Of a stretch of 64,000 nt of DNA, positions 8,049-16,545 are shown piece by piece. The stretch lies in assembly GCA_044225555.1 (NCBI GenBank), contig JBGAIM010000012.1, forward strand, positions 1 through 64,000, written 5' to 3'. The position numbers and the translations under genes are program-made. The stretch comes from JADLHS01 sp044225555 (GTDB taxonomy: Bacteria > Verrucomicrobiota > Verrucomicrobiia > Limisphaerales > JADLHS01). Under the pieces are notes generated by a model. The model was not told the origin of the DNA. It did no database searches and saw nothing but the letters and a program-made list of their open reading frames with translations. Numbering within the stretch: the stretch's first letter is position 1; every line of letters begins with the position of its first letter.

Positions 8049-10661
8049 TTATTCGAACTCGCTGGGCTTCTGCACGGGCACCGTTATTCCGTCCTTCGGC
8101 GGCGTTCGCAATGTCTGGAGAAACGCGAGGATGTCCGCCAGTTCCTGTTCCTTCAACAAGATCCCGAGGGGTGGCATCGGGGAAATCGTCAGGTTCTCAT
8201 AGCCTTTGGCAAATTTCGCATTGGGCTCCATCAAGCTCTCGAGGATGTAATCCTGGTCGCCGCGAACGGCGATGCCATCGAGGATGGGCCCGACGGTGCC
8301 ACCCTTGCCGCCCACGGTGTGGCAGGAGGCGCACGCGGCCGTGGGACTGTTGAAGAAAAGTTCCGAGCCGCGCTTAACGTCGCCAGCCGTGACTTTGACT
8401 TCATTTGCGCCCACGCCAGTGACATTGTGAATGCGTCCGAGCAATGTCAGGGAATCGTTCAAGTAGGGGTCGCTGGTATTGATGGGGGTGCGACCAAGTT
8501 GAGCGACGACGGTTTGGATTTCCGGGATGGTCGGAAACTCCGCGAGTTTCACAAAAGCCGCCTGGCGGGTAATCAAGTCGGGGTCCTGAATCACCGGGCT
8601 GCTGAAGAACAACTGACGACCGGCCTCGTTCGCGGGCAGGGCGCGAATGGCAGCGCGGCGCAGGGCGGAATCCTTGTCCAGCAGGGCTTTTTGGTGCGTG
8701 TCCTTGTCGAGTGCGCCGATGCCCTCCAGTGCCCAGAGAGCATGGATTGCTCCCGTTCCACCCGTGCCCGATCGCACGCGCTTCTTCAAAGCCGTCGCCG
8801 CGTTCGTCAGCTGGTGGTCCACGATCAAACGTTGGGCGGTGAGACTCCAGAATTGATTGCCGCTGTCGAGTGCGGCCACGAGTTCGGGCGGCTTCGCGTT
8901 GGCGAGAGACTTGATGGAGCTTTTCGGGCCATCCTTCCAGACGACGCGGTAGATGCGACCGTGGGTTTGGTCACGCAGATCATTTTCGGTTTTGTAGGCT
9001 CCGCCACGGCCGGTGCTGGCATTGATCCCGGCGGACTGAAGGTTCGGTGTCGGATTGTGCTGGATGATGAAGCTGTAGAAATCAATCAACCAAACCGCGC
9101 CATCGGGTCCAACATCAGCAAAGATCGGCGACATCCATTCGTCGCTGCTCGCCAGGAGATTGAATCCATCGTTCGCCTTGTAGCCGCCACCATCGGGCTG
9201 AATGTCCATGATGCCGATGAGTTTGGCAGTGGGCTCGGTCACCAGCGCCTTGCCTTGCAAGCGCGCGGGCAGCGCATCGCTGTCCATGAAAGCATGGCCG
9301 GCGGCCGCCGTGTAGCCGCCGAAGTTATCCACCATGCGGACGTTGGGGGTGTTCGGGTGCATGCGCATGCCGGGGGCCAGGGCACGCGCGGAGTTGAGGC
9401 GGCGGATTTGAGTCTCGCCATCGGCCGCGCTGCCAGGAGGTCGGTCGCGAAAACCTCGGCGACCCGCATTCGGTTGGGTTGGATTCAGGATGGTCGCGGG
9501 GAGATAGCCATAGAAGGTCGGGTTGCCATTGGCGGTTGAGCCGAAGACATCGCCGGAGGCATTCTGTCCGAAGCCCCAGGTGTTGTTGTTGAACTGGTAG
9601 AGGAATTCCAGAGCCGAACCATCCGGCTTGAAGCGAAAGACGCCCTGGCCGAAGCGCATTGCCTTGCCGCCGACGGTGCCATCGAAACTCGAGTAACCCA
9701 CCGCGCCGTAAAGCCAATTGTCGAAGCCGCGGCCCAGATTGCTTTGCATCGCGTGGGTGTCGCCGATGCCCCAACCCGGAAGCAGCGCCTGGCGGACATC
9801 CGCCTTGTCGTCCCCGTTCGTGTCCTTGAGAAACAGCATGCGGCGCGCTTCGGACACGATGATGCCGTCGTTGACGAACACCAGCGCGGTGGCGAGGTTC
9901 AACTTGTCGGCGAACACCGTGAACTTGTCGGCTTTGCCGTCGCCATTGGTGTCCTCGCAAATCTTGATGTAAGACTCGCCGGGCTCACCCTCATTCACCA
10001 GGCCGTGGGGATAATCGCGGGCCTCGACCACCCACGCGCGGCCGCGTTCGTCCCAAGCCATGTAGATGGGTTTCACGACGTCAGGTTCGGCCGCGAAGAG
10101 TTGTAGCTCGAAATCGGCCGGCACCTGCGTGTAGCGCATGCTGTCCTGCGGCTTCAAGGGGGCTTGATATTTGACGGGCTCGGGGCGGCGCTCGTAATTC
10201 GGCACATCGCCTGGCAGGCGCTGCAACGGCGGACGCGAGCGCACGAAGGCTTCCCAATCTGACTTGGTTTTCTTGCTGACTGCGCCGAGCACCGCTTCGC
10301 GCAAAACCGCATCGGTCGGACGTTCGGTGTATTTGAGGAGCCCGTGGCCTGCGGTCTTGAAATCGGTGAGCAATTTCTGTTGGGCGGCACCGATCTCCGC
10401 GTCGGGCGTGACCTGCACCACCGCATCGAAATGGCTTAGATACCTGGCCGTGAGGTCGGCGGGACTGGCGAGGTGGTCAAAGTAAATTGCCTCCGGGGCC
10501 AGGGTCTGGCCCGGCAGATACATGTAGTTCGTGCGTTGGCCTCCTCCACCCCGACCGCCGGCATCAACCGGACCGAGATAAAGGACATGAAGCGGAGATT
10601 CCGCCGCGAAGGTGCTGAGAGATACCAACACCGCGGTCATGAGTATGAGAACATTTTTCAT
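8049..10661 (-). CDS. PVC-type membrane-bound dehydrogenase with ThuA-like N-terminus and C-terminal cytochrome c domain
   Basis: Exported protein of 870 residues with a signal peptide (MKNVLILMTAVLVSLSTFAA). Residues about 25-140 look like a degenerate ThuA domain: HVLYLGPVDAG, YLSHFDAVVQV, FKTAGHGLLKY. A long beta-propeller follows (residues about 180-560), with FELQLFAAEPDVVKPIYMAW, the Ca-binding-like DTNGDGKADKF and DTNGDDKADV, and GPDGAVWLIDFY. HEAT-like helices come next, then one c-type haem site CASCHTVGGKGG near residue 780. This is the PVC 'membrane-bound dehydrogenase/haem-binding' architecture, thought to oxidise sugars in the periplasm; the substrate is unknown. The ATG at 10661 is chosen over one at 10691 because the signal peptide begins there. 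Downstream of a ThuA gene. Confidence 0.82.
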   Translation of the reverse strand: MKNVLILMTAVLVSLSTFAAESPLHVLYLGPVDAGGRGGGGQRTNYMYLPGQTLAPEAIYFDHLASPADLTARYLSHFDAVVQVTPDAEIGAAQQKLLTDFKTAGHGLLKYTERPTDAVLREAVLGAVSKKTKSDWEAFVRSRPPLQRLPGDVPNYERRPEPVKYQAPLKPQDSMRYTQVPADFELQLFAAEPDVVKPIYMAWDERGRAWVVEARDYPHGLVNEGEPGESYIKICEDTNGDGKADKFTVFADKLNLATALVFVNDGIIVSEARRMLFLKDTNGDDKADVRQALLPGWGIGDTHAMQSNLGRGFDNWLYGAVGYSSFDGTVGGKAMRFGQGVFRFKPDGSALEFLYQFNNNTWGFGQNASGDVFGSTANGNPTFYGYLPATILNPTQPNAGRRGFRDRPPGSAADGETQIRRLNSARALAPGMRMHPNTPNVRMVDNFGGYTAAAGHAFMDSDALPARLQGKALVTEPTAKLIGIMDIQPDGGGYKANDGFNLLASSDEWMSPIFADVGPDGAVWLIDFYSFIIQHNPTPNLQSAGINASTGRGGAYKTENDLRDQTHGRIYRVVWKDGPKSSIKSLANAKPPELVAALDSGNQFWSLTAQRLIVDHQLTNAATALKKRVRSGTGGTGAIHALWALEGIGALDKDTHQKALLDKDSALRRAAIRALPANEAGRQLFFSSPVIQDPDLITRQAAFVKLAEFPTIPEIQTVVAQLGRTPINTSDPYLNDSLTLLGRIHNVTGVGANEVKVTAGDVKRGSELFFNSPTAACASCHTVGGKGGTVGPILDGIAVRGDQDYILESLMEPNAKFAKGYENLTISPMPPLGILLKEQELADILAFLQTLRTPPKDGITVPVQKPSEFE

Positions 10662-10687
10662 GCAAGACTTCTGCTGAATGCCGTTGA

Positions 10688-11458
10688 TCATTGCTTAGCC
10701 TTAGTTTGGTTGGGCGAATTGGCCGCGGCCCAACGGATGCCGCTTTCCACGAGTGCCTGGAAATTGGTGTTATTCCACGTGCGTTGATCGTGTCCCCACG
10801 CCGTGTAGAAGACGCGACCTTTGCCATGCTCGCGCACCCAGGTGTAGGGCTCGGCACCGCCGGCGTCGGCAGTGTTCCCGAGGTTCGCAGTCATGGCGTT
10901 GGTTCCGGGGTAGCGGCGCTCGGCCAGAACGACGCGGTTGGTGTTGTGCTTCGTGTGCACGTAGGTTTCATCCCAGCTTTCAATGGGCGACAGCCCCTTC
11001 ATCACCGGATGGTCGGCGTTGACGATGGTTTCCTTGATGACGCCCGTCAGGTGCCGTTGAAACTGGCCCCCGACCAGCGCGATGTAGTTCGTCGAGTTGA
11101 GGAAGCAAAAGCTCGCGCAGTGAATCGGCACCAGGCCGCCGCCGCCGGCGACGAAGTCCATCATCGCCCGCTCCTGTTCGGGGGAGATGCGGGTGATGTT
11201 GGCATAGATCAACAGCGCATCGAATTGGGAGAGATACGCCGGGTTCAAATTCGTCATGGCCTCGGTGTAGGTGAACTCCAGGTTGCGCGGTGTGAGGGCG
11301 GGCTGGAGGATGGCGAACCGCTCCGCCGGGCGATGACCGGCGCGATCGCCAAGAAACAGGACGCGCACCGGGCGGCTCGTCTCGGCGGCAGTCAGGCTTC
11401 CGAAGGCGAACGCCAGCCAGGCGCAGGAGAGCAAAGTAGTGCGGATGTAGGGTTTCAT
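10688..11458 (-). CDS. ThuA domain protein, exported
   Basis: Protein of 256 residues with a signal peptide (MKPYIRTTLLSCAWLAFAFG, cleavage near LTAA). The ThuA-like fold is seen in PVRVLFLGDRAGHRP, LSQFDALLIYANI, AMMDFVAGGGGLVPIHCASF, YIALVGGQFQRH and ADHPVMKGLSPIESWDETYV, then PYTWVREHGKGRVFYTAWGHD. ThuA (trehalose utilisation) proteins are glutamine-amidotransferase-like. In PVC bacteria they cluster with sugar dehydrogenases and are thought to act on 3-keto sugars (inference from context). The stop lies 26 bp from the next gene's ATG, so the two are cotranscribed. Confidence 0.88.
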   Translation of the reverse strand: MKPYIRTTLLSCAWLAFAFGSLTAAETSRPVRVLFLGDRAGHRPAERFAILQPALTPRNLEFTYTEAMTNLNPAYLSQFDALLIYANITRISPEQERAMMDFVAGGGGLVPIHCASFCFLNSTNYIALVGGQFQRHLTGVIKETIVNADHPVMKGLSPIESWDETYVHTKHNTNRVVLAERRYPGTNAMTANLGNTADAGGAEPYTWVREHGKGRVFYTAWGHDQRTWNNTNFQALVESGIRWAAANSPNQTKAKQ

Positions 11459-11567
11459 AATCAACGTGAATTGACGCAGGCTGGATTCGTGAACCATCGC
11501 CAAAATGCGGAATTCTTTTGCTGTTTTGCGACGAATCGATGACTGGCTCGGAAGCACCTGAACTGCG

Positions 11568-11646
11568 GGGCGCGGAGCATCGCTCCGCCCGATTTCCCAC
11601 GGGAACTTGCGGAGCAATGCTCCGCGCTCCAACGGCAAATCGGGCT
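11568..11646. repeat. Composite palindromic repeat (double GCGGAGC hairpin inside a larger inverted repeat)
   Basis: Two hairpins lie in tandem: GCGGAGC-ATC-GCTCCGC (11572-11588) and GCGGAGCA-A-TGCTCCGC (11609-11625). They are bracketed by GCCCGATTT (11587-11595) and its exact reverse complement AAATCGGGC (11638-11646). The element occupies much of the gap between the Gfo/Idh gene and the ThuA gene. REP-like structure is clear; function is unknown. Confidence 0.7.
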
Positions 11647-11669
11647 TTTGCAGTGGTCTTCCGAGGGCG

Positions 11670-12791
11670 TCAAAGAGTGAACTTTGGCAGTTTCACAATC
11701 TCTCCACCCTTGAGCGCCGACTCGTGCGCGCAGAGGCCAACACACGTCCAGTTGGCGGATTGCTTGGCGTTCGGAAACGGGGCGCGGTTCTTCGCGAGTG
11801 CGGTGGCGAATTCGTGCGCGAGGTGCGGATGGCTGCCGCCATGGCCGCTGCCTTGCGTGAAGCTCAGATGCGTTTTCTTGCTCGCGTCATAGACTCCGTG
11901 GGTTGTGTATTTCGCGATGCTTTTGGGCAGGCGATCGGCGAAGTCCGGGCATTTGACTGGCTTCGGAATCTTCGGCTCGGGCCGTTTGGCGGTGTGGACG
12001 ATCAACGGTTGATGCTCGACCAGCGGCCACTCGACGGTCTTCTTCGTGCCATAGACATCAATGCTTTCGCGATACTGGCGCGCGGTGTCAAACAGGCTGC
12101 GAATGATGCGGGCGTTCACGTCCGTGTCGGCAAACTTGACGTGTGCGGTTTCCACAGCGAACGGGCTGCCGTATTTCTTGATGAGTCCTTTGCGGATCGT
12201 GCCGCTGCCGAAACAAGAGACGTATTCCGCCGGCTTGCCAATCAATCCCGCGACCGGTCCGACGCAATGGGTCGCATACCACATCGGCGGAAGACCGGGC
12301 CAGTAATTGGGCCAGCCGTCCATGTCCTGCTGATGGCTCGCTTGCACGAACTGGAGTTTGCCGAGTTCGCCCTGGTCGAGCAGTTCCTTCATGAAGAGGT
12401 ATTCGCGGGCATAGACGACGGTCTCCATCATCATGTATTTGAGGCCGGTGCGTTTCGCGAGGTCCACGATCTTCTTGCAGTCCGCGATGCTCGTCGCCAT
12501 AGGCACGGTGCAGGCGACGTGCTTGCCGGCCTTGAGCGCGGCGATGCTCATCCACGCGTGGTCAGGGATGGGGGAATTGATATGGACCGCGTCAATCGCC
12601 GGGTCCTTCAGCAACTTGCGATAATCGGTATAGCGCCGTCTGACGCCGAAGTAGTCGCCGACGGCGTTGAGCTTCTGCTCGTCGCGCTGGCAGATGGCGT
12701 AACATTTGGTGTGCGGATGTTTCTGCCAAAGGGGAATGAATTCGGCGCCAAAGCCAAGGCCGATGACGGCAATATTGAATTTCTTGCTCAT
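11670..12791 (-). CDS. Gfo/Idh/MocA family oxidoreductase
   Basis: NAD(P)-dependent sugar oxidoreductase of 373 residues. The Rossmann motif VIGLGFGAEF sits at residues 9-18, followed by YTDYRKLLKDPAIDAVHI, PDHAWMSIAALKAGKHVACT with the family EKP motif here changed to TVPMA, and METVVYAREYLFMKELLDQG. No signal peptide is visible, so it is probably cytoplasmic. The replacement of the usual lysine in EKP by Val-Pro is notable, because that lysine helps position substrate or cofactor in many family members. Context with ThuA and the cytochrome dehydrogenase suggests a sugar-oxidation or keto-sugar route, but the substrate cannot be assigned. Confidence 0.85.
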   Translation of the reverse strand: MSKKFNIAVIGLGFGAEFIPLWQKHPHTKCYAICQRDEQKLNAVGDYFGVRRRYTDYRKLLKDPAIDAVHINSPIPDHAWMSIAALKAGKHVACTVPMATSIADCKKIVDLAKRTGLKYMMMETVVYAREYLFMKELLDQGELGKLQFVQASHQQDMDGWPNYWPGLPPMWYATHCVGPVAGLIGKPAEYVSCFGSGTIRKGLIKKYGSPFAVETAHVKFADTDVNARIIRSLFDTARQYRESIDVYGTKKTVEWPLVEHQPLIVHTAKRPEPKIPKPVKCPDFADRLPKSIAKYTTHGVYDASKKTHLSFTQGSGHGGSHPHLAHEFATALAKNRAPFPNAKQSANWTCVGLCAHESALKGGEIVKLPKFTL

Positions 12792-12902
12792 GATAGATCG
12801 GGGTTGCGTGTTACGGGAGCGGATTCTAGCGGGTAAAACTTTGAAGGCAATCGCGGATGACGGCGCGGTGCATTTTGAACAGGAGGCGACAGAGGGAGAC
12901 GT

Positions 12903-15732
12903 TCAGCCGAGCACTTCCGGCGGGCCCTTCCAGATGAGGCGCAAGGCATCCAGTCGCAGCCGCGATTGCTGGATGGCGGCGGTCAATTCGGCCTGCTGGG
13001 CTTCGGCCAGTTGGATTTCTTCCGGGCGCACATGATCATTGACCTGTCGGAGTGTTTTCAGGCGTTGCACTTCATGTCCAAGCAGGTGGTTCATTTCCTT
13101 CCAGGCAGAGTTGCGCAGCGCGACGGCCTGAGTTTCGGCCAAAGCTGTCCCGTGTTGCAACATGTCCGGCAACGTGCGCCGGGCGATGTCCGGGTTCTCG
13201 ATCAGCTTGTAGGGCGAACCCTTTTTCAACTTGTGCTCAAAGGACGAGGCGGGATGAATGGCACTGACGTCCTCCAACTTGTGGTTCACCAGCAGTCGAA
13301 TGGGCGTGGTCGGCAGGAAACGATCCACATGCAGACGCGGTGCGGCGATGGCTTCGAGAACGAAGACCAATTCCAGCAGCAGCGTGCGGTCGCTGGCGAA
13401 CGGCAGCACCGCGAAGGCGCAGTTTCCGGTTTCCGCGCCAAGCAACAGATCCATCGCGCCCGTGACCATCGGATGATCCCACGTCAGGAAACCGACGTCT
13501 TCGCGGCCGAGTGCGCGGCGCCGGTCGCGGGTGGCAATCATCCCTTCTGCCGGCATGGATGGGAATGAATCAGTGATGATGCCTTGGGGATTCAATTGCC
13601 AGGTGTGCGGGGCAAGTTCCTCAATGTGGACGCCGAAATGGTCGAACACATCAAGCAGATAGTCTTCCAGTTCGGTTTCCTGATCCTCGGCTTGAATCTG
13701 GGAAATGATCTTTTGCGCCGTGGCGGGGCGGAACGAATTCAGTTCGAGAAGCCGATCACGTCCCTGTTCGAGCAGTTGGCGGATTTTCCGGCGCGCGGCG
13801 GTGGTTTTCTTCAGCAGGTCAGTCAGTTCCTGTTTTGCGGCGGCCTCATCGGCGACCGGGAACTCCAGTGCGAGATCGTGAACGGTCCGGCCAAAGGCGT
13901 GGAGCAGTTCGTTGCCACCCTCAAGATTGTTTTCAAAGGCGTCCAACCCCTCGTGATACCAGCGCACCAGAACTTCCTGCGGACTGCGGGCGAGATAGGG
14001 CACATGGATCTCGATGTCCTGCGTTTGCCCAATGCGATCCAATCGGCCGATGCGCTGTTCGAGCAACTCGGGATTCAAGGGGAGATCGAGCAAGACGAGG
14101 TGATGCGCGAATTGAAAGTTACGGCCCTCGCTGCCGATCTCGGAACAGATCAGCAGGCGCGCGCCGTCCGGCTCGGCGAACCACGCGGCGTTGCGATCGC
14201 GCTGCAACAGGGTGAGTCCTTCGTGAAAGATGCCAGTCTTGATGCTCACGTGTCGCCGCAGCGCCGCATCAATGGCTTCCACCTTTTCGATTCGACGGCA
14301 AATCAGCAGCACTTTTTGCGGGGCCAGCTTCTGGAGCAGGTCGACCAGCCAGAGAAGGCGCGGGTCTTTCGTGAGGTCGGTTTCGGATTGCAGTTTTGTG
14401 TCGCCGGCATCCTCGGCGAACTCGGTGGAAACACGGTCCAGCCACTCTTCAGCGGACGGGCCCGGTGAAAGTTTGACGAGGCGCGCGTGACGTTTGGGAA
14501 AACCGCTCATGGCGGTGCGGGTGTTGCGAAACAGCACGCGACCGGGGCCGTGCAAATCCAACAGGTCGTCGAGCAGGCCCTGACGGGCTTCAAGGGTTTC
14601 CTTGCCGGCGGCTGCGAGACATTTTTCAAAATCAACGTCGTGAGCCAGCAGGCGTTGCAGCAGGGCGATGTCTTTTGCGACGAGGGGTCTTCCGGTCAGC
14701 AACTTTTCGGCAACGTCGGCGGTGGCTTGGTAGTCCTTGGATTCCGCTTGAAAGGTCGCGAGATCGCGATAGCGGTCCGGGTCGAGTAAACGCAGCCGGG
14801 CGAAGTGGCTTTCTACTCCCAGTTGCTCGGGCGTGGCGGTGAGCAGCAGCAGGCCCTCGGATTGGCGGCTGAGTTCTTCCACGATTTGATACTCACGGCT
14901 GGGAGTTGTTTCCGACCATTCGAGATGGTGCGCTTCATCCACGACCAGTACGTCCCAGCCGGCGGCCACGGCCTGTTCGGCGCGGCGAGAATTGCCAGCG
15001 AGAAAGTCAATGCTCGTCAGCACGAGTTGATCATCGAGAAACGGGTTGGCGCCGGGTTCGCCGGTTTCGATGGCGGCGCAACGCTCCTCATCGAAGATGT
15101 GCAGCCATACATTGAAACGGCGGAGCATTTCCACGAACCACTGATGCACGAGCGATTCCGGCACGAGCACCAAAATGCGATTGGCTCGTCCAGTCAGCAG
15201 CAGGCGGTGCAGGATGAGGCAGGCCTCAATGGTTTTACCCAGGCCAACTTCTGGCGACTTCCTGCGCGATGTAGAGTTGGTGTGGGATCAGGTCAATGCG
15301 CCCGCCAACGAAGCCGCGCACGGGCGTCTTCCGGGCGCGATGCTGCAGCGCGAGGGTGCGGTGACGGAGATCAAACGCAGCCGATTCATCAAAGCGAGCC
15401 GCGAACAGCCGATCCTCCGCGCCGTGCAAACTGAGGTTGTCACTCAACTGCGCTTCGGGCAGTTGCCGGGCGTCGCCGACGTATACCAACAATCCATGTT
15501 TCTCGAAGACCTCGCGGACGGTTAATTCTTCGCCGTCCTGGGACTTCACGCGGTCACCGATGCGAAAACGCACGCGCTTCAATGGCGCGTTGTCGGTGGC
15601 ATAGGTGCGCGTCTCGCCGGCGGCCGGAAACACGACTTTTACGCGACCAGCATCCGCTTGGACGACCGTCCCCAGCCCGAGTTCCGGCTCCGATTCGCTC
15701 AACCAGCGTTGACCTGTTATGAAAAGACTCAT
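12903..15732 (-). pseudogene. rapA: RNA polymerase-associated SNF2-family ATPase RapA, broken by a frameshifting deletion next to Walker A
   Basis: RapA recycles stalled RNA polymerase (family knowledge). The first frame starts at 15732 with SLFITGQRWLSESEPELGLG and runs to PHQLYIAQEVA, then meets a stop at 15235. The second frame resumes at VGLGKTIEACLILHRLLL and continues through LVLVPESLVHQWFVEML, the DEAH box VVDEAHHLEW, LLTATPEQLG and helicase-C motif LEQRIGRLDRIGQ to the end. Only four bases (15249-15252) separate EVA from VGLGKT, where relatives have about 12 residues including LLADE. So about 32 bases are missing and the frame is shifted. Either a real inactivating deletion or an assembly error; the rest of the gene is intact, which favours a recent event or error. 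Confidence 0.85.
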
Positions 15733-15777
15733 CCAAGCGCAGTCGGCTGTATGTGGGTTTTGAGAAGGAATTGCAAC

Positions 15778-15815
15778 CTGAAGTTCCCTCAACGAAGCAG
15801 GTGAGGGAACTTCAG
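15778..15815 (-). terminator. Perfect 14-bp hairpin downstream of the bcp gene
   Basis: CTGAAGTTCCCTCA (15778-15791) and its exact complement (15802-15815) flank a 10-nt loop, 28 bp past the peroxiredoxin stop. On the minus strand only a weak T-rich stretch follows, so it may be an imperfect terminator or a protein-binding palindrome. Confidence 0.55.
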
Positions 15816-15842
15816 CGCTGTGACGATCAGATCACCGACGTG

Positions 15843-16316
15843 TTAGAGCTCGGCCAGAACTTCTTCGGCGTGTTCCTCTGGTTTCACCTTGGGCCAGATC
15901 TTGCGGATCTTGCCGTCCGGGCCGATGAGAAAGGTGACGCGGTGAATGCCCAAGTATTTCCGGCCCATGAAGCTCTTTTGGCCCCAAACACCGTAGGCCT
16001 CGACGATCTTCTTGTCTTCGTCGGCCAGCAGCGGGAAGGGCAGCTTGAACTTCTCGACGAACTTGTCGTGGGACTTCACCGGATCAACGCTGACGCCCAG
16101 CACGATCGCGCCCTTCTTTTTGAAGTCGGCAAAGTGATCGCGAAACGCGCAGGCTTCCTTGGTACAGCCCGGCGTGTCGTCTTTGGGGTAAAAATACAGA
16201 ATGACATTTTTACCTTTGAGTTCGGCGAGCGAGAGTTGACCGCCGCCGTTGGTGGGTGCGGAGAAAGTTGGCGCTTTGTCGCCTTCTTTGAGTTTCAGTT
16301 CGAGTTCGGTGGCCAT
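15843..16316 (-). CDS. bcp: Thioredoxin-dependent peroxiredoxin, BCP/PrxQ type
   Basis: Cytoplasmic thiol peroxidase of 157 residues that reduces H2O2 and organic peroxides. The peroxidatic and resolving cysteines are both present in DDTPGCTKEACAFRD (C-x4-C, the PrxQ arrangement), after YFYPKDD. The following GVSVDPVKSHDKFVEKF, FPLLADEDKKIVEAYGVWG and TFLIGPDGKI are standard BCP blocks. The ATG at 16316 gives the usual length; another at 16328 adds four residues. The gene is monocistronic: a tRNA lies upstream on the other strand and a hairpin downstream. Confidence 0.93.
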   Translation of the reverse strand: MATELELKLKEGDKAPTFSAPTNGGGQLSLAELKGKNVILYFYPKDDTPGCTKEACAFRDHFADFKKKGAIVLGVSVDPVKSHDKFVEKFKLPFPLLADEDKKIVEAYGVWGQKSFMGRKYLGIHRVTFLIGPDGKIRKIWPKVKPEEHAEEVLAEL

Positions 16317-16448
16317 AGTGTTGCGCACAAAGATTGCGGCGACAGATTAGCGCGAAAATTCGGTTCGTCGAATCCGTAAAAGGAAAAATCCGGGAAAATC
16401 ACTTTGACTTGATGCCGTCCGCGTCGGTAGATTGGCCGCGCTTTGGTT

Positions 16449-16524
16449 GGGGTCGTAGCTCAGTTGGTAGAGCACCACAATGGCATTGTGGGGGTCATGG
16501 GTTCGAATCCCTTCGGCTCCACCA
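16449..16524 (+). tRNA. tRNA-Ala (anticodon GGC)
   Basis: Cloverleaf is complete: acceptor GGGGTCG pairs with CGGCTCC, the D arm is TAGCTCAGTTGGTAGAGC, anticodon stem CCACA/TGTGG has loop ATGGCAT giving GGC, and the T arm contains GGGTTCGAATCCC. The terminal CCA is encoded. It reads GCC alanine codons. Confidence 0.97.
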
Positions 16525-16545
16525 TCCAAAGCCCTGTCCCGCAGG

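Noticed and set aside
7893..9539. Long plus-strand open frame of 548 codons
   Set aside because: Antisense to the cytochrome dehydrogenase; composition follows GC bias and it has no motif.
11607..12836. Plus-strand open frame of 409 codons
   Set aside because: Antisense shadow of the Gfo/Idh gene.
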